Under the pieces are notes generated by a model that saw only the letters and a list, made by a program, of their open reading frames with translations, was not told the DNA's origin and searched no databases. Position numbers and translations under genes: made by a program. This document shows positions 17,649-20,789 of a stretch of DNA of 20,789 nucleotides, piece after piece (within the stretch, counting starts at the first letter, position 1; each line of letters begins with the position of its first letter). The stretch covers positions 1 through 20,789 of IMG/VR virus record IMGVR_UViG_3300036770_003938. One strand, given 5' to 3'. The DNA comes from a virus.

Positions 17649-18326
17649 ATGATGAATTATACAGGTATGTCAGCCGCGGCCAGTCTCAATGCCGCTGTCG
17701 CTGGTGTTTTAGGTCGTATGGCCGTGGGTGTCATGGCCACTATGATCGCAGCCGCAGTGATCAGCACACTGGGGTTGGTTCCCCTGCTGTTCGGTGGGGT
17801 TTTGGGCTATGTGATCATTTTCGCTCCATTGGCCATGAGTCTGTACCTAGCATGGCGTGGCAGCGAAATGAGCGAATCTACGATCAAAGCATGGTACTTT
17901 GCCTTTGCTGCGGTCATGGGCGTCAGCCTCAGTGTCATCATCTCAGTGTTTACCACGGCAAGTATCGTGAACGCACTCATAGGCACCACAGTGAGTTTTG
18001 GAGCCCTGGCATTTTACGGTTATTTCACCAAGCGTGATCTATCGGGTTTTGGTCCGTTCTTGTTCGCGGGTGTCGTGGGGTTGATCGTAGCTGGCATCGC
18101 TAACATTTTCATTGAGAGTTCGGCACTGCAAATGACCCTAAATGCTCTGACTATATTGATCTTCCTGGGACTCACTGCCTACGATATGAATCGTATCCGT
18201 GACATGTTCTGGAACGCCTCGGCTGGTGAAATCGCTCGTATGCAGTGGTTTGCTGCTCTGAGCCTTTACATCAACTTTATCAATATTTTTGTCAGCCTGC
18301 TACAGCTATTTGGCAACAGAGAATAA
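17649..18326 (+). CDS. Bax inhibitor-1 (BI-1/YccA) family membrane protein
   Basis: 225 residues from the double ATG 17649/17652 with AAGGAGG 6 bases upstream. Seven hydrophobic segments are seen at about 22-44, 46-68, 80-100, 104-124, 134-154, 158-178 and 200-220. GFGPFLFAGVVGLIVAGIAN, then ILIFLGLTAYDMNRIRDM and a final ALSLYINFINIFVSLLQLFG, are the signature of the BI-1/TMBIM family. Bacterial members such as YccA and YbhL are inner-membrane proteins; some leak calcium, and YccA is a substrate and modulator of the protease FtsH. A phage copy could influence membrane proteolysis or lysis timing. The terminator for this gene lies inside the convergent gene that starts 1 base after its stop. 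Confidence 0.85.
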   Translation: MMNYTGMSAAASLNAAVAGVLGRMAVGVMATMIAAAVISTLGLVPLLFGGVLGYVIIFAPLAMSLYLAWRGSEMSESTIKAWYFAFAAVMGVSLSVIISVFTTASIVNALIGTTVSFGALAFYGYFTKRDLSGFGPFLFAGVVGLIVAGIANIFIESSALQMTLNALTILIFLGLTAYDMNRIRDMFWNASAGEIARMQWFAALSLYINFINIFVSLLQLFGNRE

Positions 18327-19034
18327 TTAATCTAAACTAGGTTTAAGCTGTTCTAAAGAGAGCTCGGAATCTTCCAGCTCTCTTATTTTTTCTGTGATCT
18401 GATCGATAACACCTAGGTTACGCAGGATCTTAAACACTAGGTTTTCCACAGACCACTCGCCTGCACGTTCCAGTCCTGCTTTGCGCATCTGTGTGATCTT
18501 GTCTTTGACTGCTCTGAGCTTGTCTAGATCTTTGCTCAGCAAAGCAGTTTCTACCGCAGACATCAGGGCTGTTTTTTTGGCTTCTACTGCTGCATCATCT
18601 ACGTCGGGTTTGACTTTCTTGGGAGTTACTAACCAGCGCTGTTTAGCGATGCTGTAGACTCCTGTTGAGTGATGCGGCTCGTCTTGGCCCTGTATGTAAC
18701 ACTCTACGGGTAGCCCTTTGATAGTGATATCGTGCTGTTCAGCCCACAGGCTCTTTTTAGCAGAGTACAGCTCTCGCTCAGATTCTGATGGAGTGCCGGG
18801 AACTATGAGATGCAGGTCTAGATCTGAATACTTGGTCCACGTATAATTGGCGTTAGAACCCGTGACAGTGATATCGACCACTGTTAGTTCTACACCCACG
18901 AACTCTTCGAAGGCTGCTGCGATCTTTATGAGTTTTTCTCGTACTTCCGGGCGCAGATCACCGTCGGCCCAGATAACAGGATTTAATCGTTTATTAACAG
19001 TGATAGACTTAGAAAACAGTTCACGTAACAGCAT
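18327..19034 (-). CDS. nucleotidyltransferase-like protein
   Basis: 235 residues, minus strand; GGAG 7 bases before ATG. G59-S60-N-A-N-Y-T-W-x-K-Y-S70-D71-L-D73-L-H is the GS...DxD motif of the nucleotidyltransferase superfamily (helix turn, then two acidic metal ligands). A helical, K/E-rich C-terminal half follows. Related predicted nucleotidyltransferases occur in T4-like cyanophages; the target (tRNA, protein, small molecule) is unknown. The last codons form the + strand terminator of the BI-1 gene. It is the second gene of a minus operon with 19036-19380. Confidence 0.7.
   Translation of the reverse strand: MLLRELFSKSITVNKRLNPVIWADGDLRPEVREKLIKIAAAFEEFVGVELTVVDITVTGSNANYTWTKYSDLDLHLIVPGTPSESERELYSAKKSLWAEQHDITIKGLPVECYIQGQDEPHHSTGVYSIAKQRWLVTPKKVKPDVDDAAVEAKKTALMSAVETALLSKDLDKLRAVKDKITQMRKAGLERAGEWSVENLVFKILRNLGVIDQITEKIRELEDSELSLEQLKPSLD
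18356..18391 (+). terminator. strong terminator of BI-1, inside the convergent gene
   Basis: Perfect 9-bp stem AAGAGAGCT/AGCTCTCTT (18356-18364 with 18376-18384), 11-base loop, then A and six T. It lies in the coding sequence of the minus-strand nucleotidyltransferase-like gene. Confidence 0.85.
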
Positions 19035-19035
19035 A

Positions 19036-19380
19036 TCAAACTCCGTAGCGATTACGTTTTGGACGAGCTACTGCGCTGACAGTGTTTGTGGTTGCTGGCT
19101 CGTTGCTGCCACGATCTGTTAGCATCTTTCCGTGATGCCCAGACTGTTTTTCACCGCCGCGGATAATGTCTTCTTCTTGGGGAGTATATGCTACTACCAC
19201 CGCATGTTGTGCTGCTGGGCCTTCTGCATGAGCGATAGTGTGATTGGCCATGGCCACACCGAATCTGTAGATCCGATAGGGATCACTGCTGGGCATAGTT
19301 GGGTAATGCTTGCTCAATGGCATGGTAGAGCTCTTACGCTCTGGCATTTCACGCTCGACAATGAATTCTCTGGCTCTCAT
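19036..19380 (-). CDS. conserved T4-like phage protein
   Basis: 114 residues, minus strand. Starts MRAREFIVE, a common beginning of marine and T4-like phage proteins, and contains DPYRIYRFGVAMA followed by VVVAYTPQEEDII and a G-rich, basic end. From memory this resembles small proteins of T4-like cyanophages of unknown function. No Shine-Dalgarno; GCTAAATA on the minus strand ends 5 bases before the ATG, so the mRNA is probably leaderless and late-type. It precedes the nucleotidyltransferase gene in the same direction. Confidence 0.7.
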   Translation of the reverse strand: MRAREFIVEREMPERKSSTMPLSKHYPTMPSSDPYRIYRFGVAMANHTIAHAEGPAAQHAVVVAYTPQEEDIIRGGEKQSGHHGKMLTDRGSNEPATTNTVSAVARPKRNRYGV

Positions 19381-19384
19381 TTAA

Positions 19385-19636
19385 CTATTTAGCGAAACGC
19401 AAAGCGAACTCTGAGCGTAAACTAGGACGAAAAAATTCTACATATAGTTTGATTATGTTCGAGCCAAATCCATTGTCGTGCTCTATGATCATTTGTGCAT
19501 CGTGTGCCTGCTGGCCGTTGATCCAACGTATGATTTCTTGGCCTACTAAATCATGCACCCTGGGCCAGGGAATATCGTGATAATCGTCGCAGTTGTCGCT
19601 GTGCCACTCTGCTAGAAAAACTCTGTCATTCCTCAT
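19385..19636 (-). CDS. small hypothetical protein after the helicase
   Basis: 83 residues, minus strand; its ATG lies inside the end of the helicase gene, overlapping by 11 bases. H/D-rich first half (WHSDNCDDYHDIPWPRVHDL), a helical centre and a basic C-terminus (RPSLRSEFALRFAK). The D/H cluster might bind metal, but no motif is certain. Probably translated by coupling with the helicase. Confidence 0.65.
   Translation of the reverse strand: MRNDRVFLAEWHSDNCDDYHDIPWPRVHDLVGQEIIRWINGQQAHDAQMIIEHDNGFGSNIIKLYVEFFRPSLRSEFALRFAK
19386..19393 (-). promoter_or_regulatory. late-promoter-like octamer
   Basis: GCTAAATA on the minus strand, 6 of 8 matches to TATAAATA, 5 bases before the start of the 19036-19380 gene. 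Confidence 0.4.
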
Positions 19637-20789
19637 CGTCGTTGCCGAGATTGTTCAAAATTTCTCTAAGTTTAGTACTTTCTACTTGGGCACGTACTTT
19701 GCCCACAGCCACGCCCTGTTTAGGGTCTTCTTCTCGATCGTCTGACTCTACGGTTGTTTTACGTTTGATCTGATCGATGATGCTAGAACTGCCACGATTG
19801 CCGCCGTTAAAAGATTCTTGTTCTTCTTCTGGCAGATCTGAGATCTTAAGTGTTTCTAAGTTAAACTCTAGATCTACCTTCTGACCTACACCGCTCGATG
19901 AACGAGTTTTCATCAACTGGATCTGGTAGCGACCACGTTCACGCATAGCTCTTGATGTAAAGATACCAAATACGTTGTCTGCTGTCTGGATCTTTGAAAG
20001 ACCGCCGGAAATATGACTGTGATCAAATTCAACTTCTTCCACAGCACCACGGTTTAACTGTGCGGCAGTTACCAAGATACATTGTTTCTCCATAGCCAAA
20101 TTACGGAGTTCTTCTGACACATACTTGTCTTTGATAAACAGATTTTCTGCGGAGATCTTACGACTTGCAGGCATCAACAAGTCTAAATAGTCTACCAATA
20201 GTACGTCAATCTTTGAGCCAGTCTTGATCTCAAACTCTTTCATATATGCTCTAAGATCATTGGCAGTTTTGCCGGATGGCATATATTTGATCTGTAGTTT
20301 GCCTGCCTTCTTACCGATGATCTTTACTTTCATTTCCACGTTCTCGAGATCTTTGAAAATCTCTTTGGTAGATACTCCTGTGGTCATCGCATCGATACGC
20401 ATGGCCACTAAGTCTTCTGAAAGTTCTAATGTTAGATACAAGACATTCAGTCCTTGTAAACACCAATTCACACCCAAGTTAGCCAAGAATAAAGATTTAC
20501 CTGCGCCTGATCCACCTGCGAAGATATTCAGTTCGCCTCTGTTCATTCCGCCAAACAGTCTACGATCCAAAGTCGGCCAACCTGTCGAGATCTGTCCGTT
20601 CTTGTCTTTGATGCGCATCAGTCGCTGTCTAGGATCTTCGAAGTAATCTGTACCTAGGTCTTTTGTCAAACTAATCTGTACTGCTTCTTTGATCAGTGCT
20701 TCTACCTGACCATAGTCTTTCTTTTCAAGCAAATCAGCTGAGTTAACGATCGCACGTTCGAGTGCTTTGTGGCGAGTAAAGTTTTCAAA
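19626..20789 (-). CDS. DnaB-like replicative helicase (T4 gp41 type), 5' end missing
   Basis: The reading frame stays open to the window edge, so the start lies beyond 20789; 387 residues are visible (T4 gp41 is about 475). After an N-terminal helical part, P-TLDRRLFGGMNRGE leads to Walker A GGSGAGKS (about 20516-20493). LTLELSEDLVAMRIDA follows, then Walker B IDVLLVDYLDLL, AAQLNRG and SRAMRERGRYQIQLMKTRSS. This is the RecA-fold order of hexameric DnaB-family helicases, which unwind DNA 5' to 3' at phage forks. The acidic C-terminal tail (NNLGNDDEE) may recruit primase or loader. It is transcribed opposite to the early array. Confidence 0.9.
   Translation of the reverse strand, partial: FENFTRHKALERAIVNSADLLEKKDYGQVEALIKEAVQISLTKDLGTDYFEDPRQRLMRIKDKNGQISTGWPTLDRRLFGGMNRGELNIFAGGSGAGKSLFLANLGVNWCLQGLNVLYLTLELSEDLVAMRIDAMTTGVSTKEIFKDLENVEMKVKIIGKKAGKLQIKYMPSGKTANDLRAYMKEFEIKTGSKIDVLLVDYLDLLMPASRKISAENLFIKDKYVSEELRNLAMEKQCILVTAAQLNRGAVEEVEFDHSHISGGLSKIQTADNVFGIFTSRAMRERGRYQIQLMKTRSSSGVGQKVDLEFNLETLKISDLPEEEQESFNGGNRGSSSIIDQIKRKTTVESDDREEDPKQGVAVGKVRAQVESTKLREILNNLGNDDEE

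Overview
The window looks like part of the genome of a large tailed phage related to T4, probably infecting a proteobacterium. The evidence is a partial DnaB/gp41-type replicative helicase at the right edge, TATAAATA-type late promoters, a tRNA cluster, and dozens of very small, tightly packed genes of types common in T4-like phages of aquatic and soil bacteria. Near-perfect sigma70 promoters and Shine-Dalgarno sites suit a proteobacterial host. A BPSL0761-like protein (a family known from beta/gammaproteobacteria) and a GcrA-like zinc motif agree. The host genus cannot be read from the sequence.

Layout. 1-850: mostly non-coding leader with a possible small exported protein and repeated short motifs. 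925-2198: BPSL0761-like gene, three tRNAs (Ile2 or Met CAT, Arg TCT, Leu TAA), then a leaderless GIY-YIG protein gene and a partner. 2200-16073: a long early-type array, all on the + strand. It has 21 sigma70-type promoters, each with exactly 17 bp between the -35 and -10, driving one to four small genes, mostly through an almost invariant AAGGAGCGAA ribosome-binding site. It includes two AAA+ ATPases (3669 and 6409). The second is a MoxR-type ATPase followed by a protein joining an HExxH metallopeptidase-like domain to a von Willebrand factor A domain. Also present are an OB-fold-like protein, a winged-helix-like protein, an Api92/DUF1281-like protein, a SWIM zinc-finger protein, HTH-like proteins, a lipoprotein and several membrane microproteins. 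16074-16310: non-coding boundary with hairpins and a probable bidirectional terminator. 16310-17084: small genes with late-type octamers next to their start codons. 17085-17519 (-): GNAT-like protein. 17649-18326 (+): Bax inhibitor-1 family membrane protein. 18327-20789 (-): nucleotidyltransferase-like protein, two small proteins and the helicase.

How it fits together. The early array looks built from copied promoter/leader/RBS cassettes, which often overlap the end of the preceding gene. The most unusual signal concerns two genes, 5275 (winged-helix-like) and 13461. Each ends in a 3' UTR with a stem-loop followed at once by a strong terminator. Both loops carry nearly the same sequence (GAYTCGCTCCCGG), which is complementary to the GGAGCGAA ribosome-binding site used by about a dozen other genes here. 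The two host genes do not use that site themselves, and each starts with a 5'-terminal hairpin. This is the layout expected of 3'UTR-derived regulatory RNAs acting on the phage's own early mRNAs; it is an inference that needs testing. Other notable signals are leaderless starts (two early, about four late), a dyad overlapping several -10 boxes, and a terminator buried in a convergent gene.
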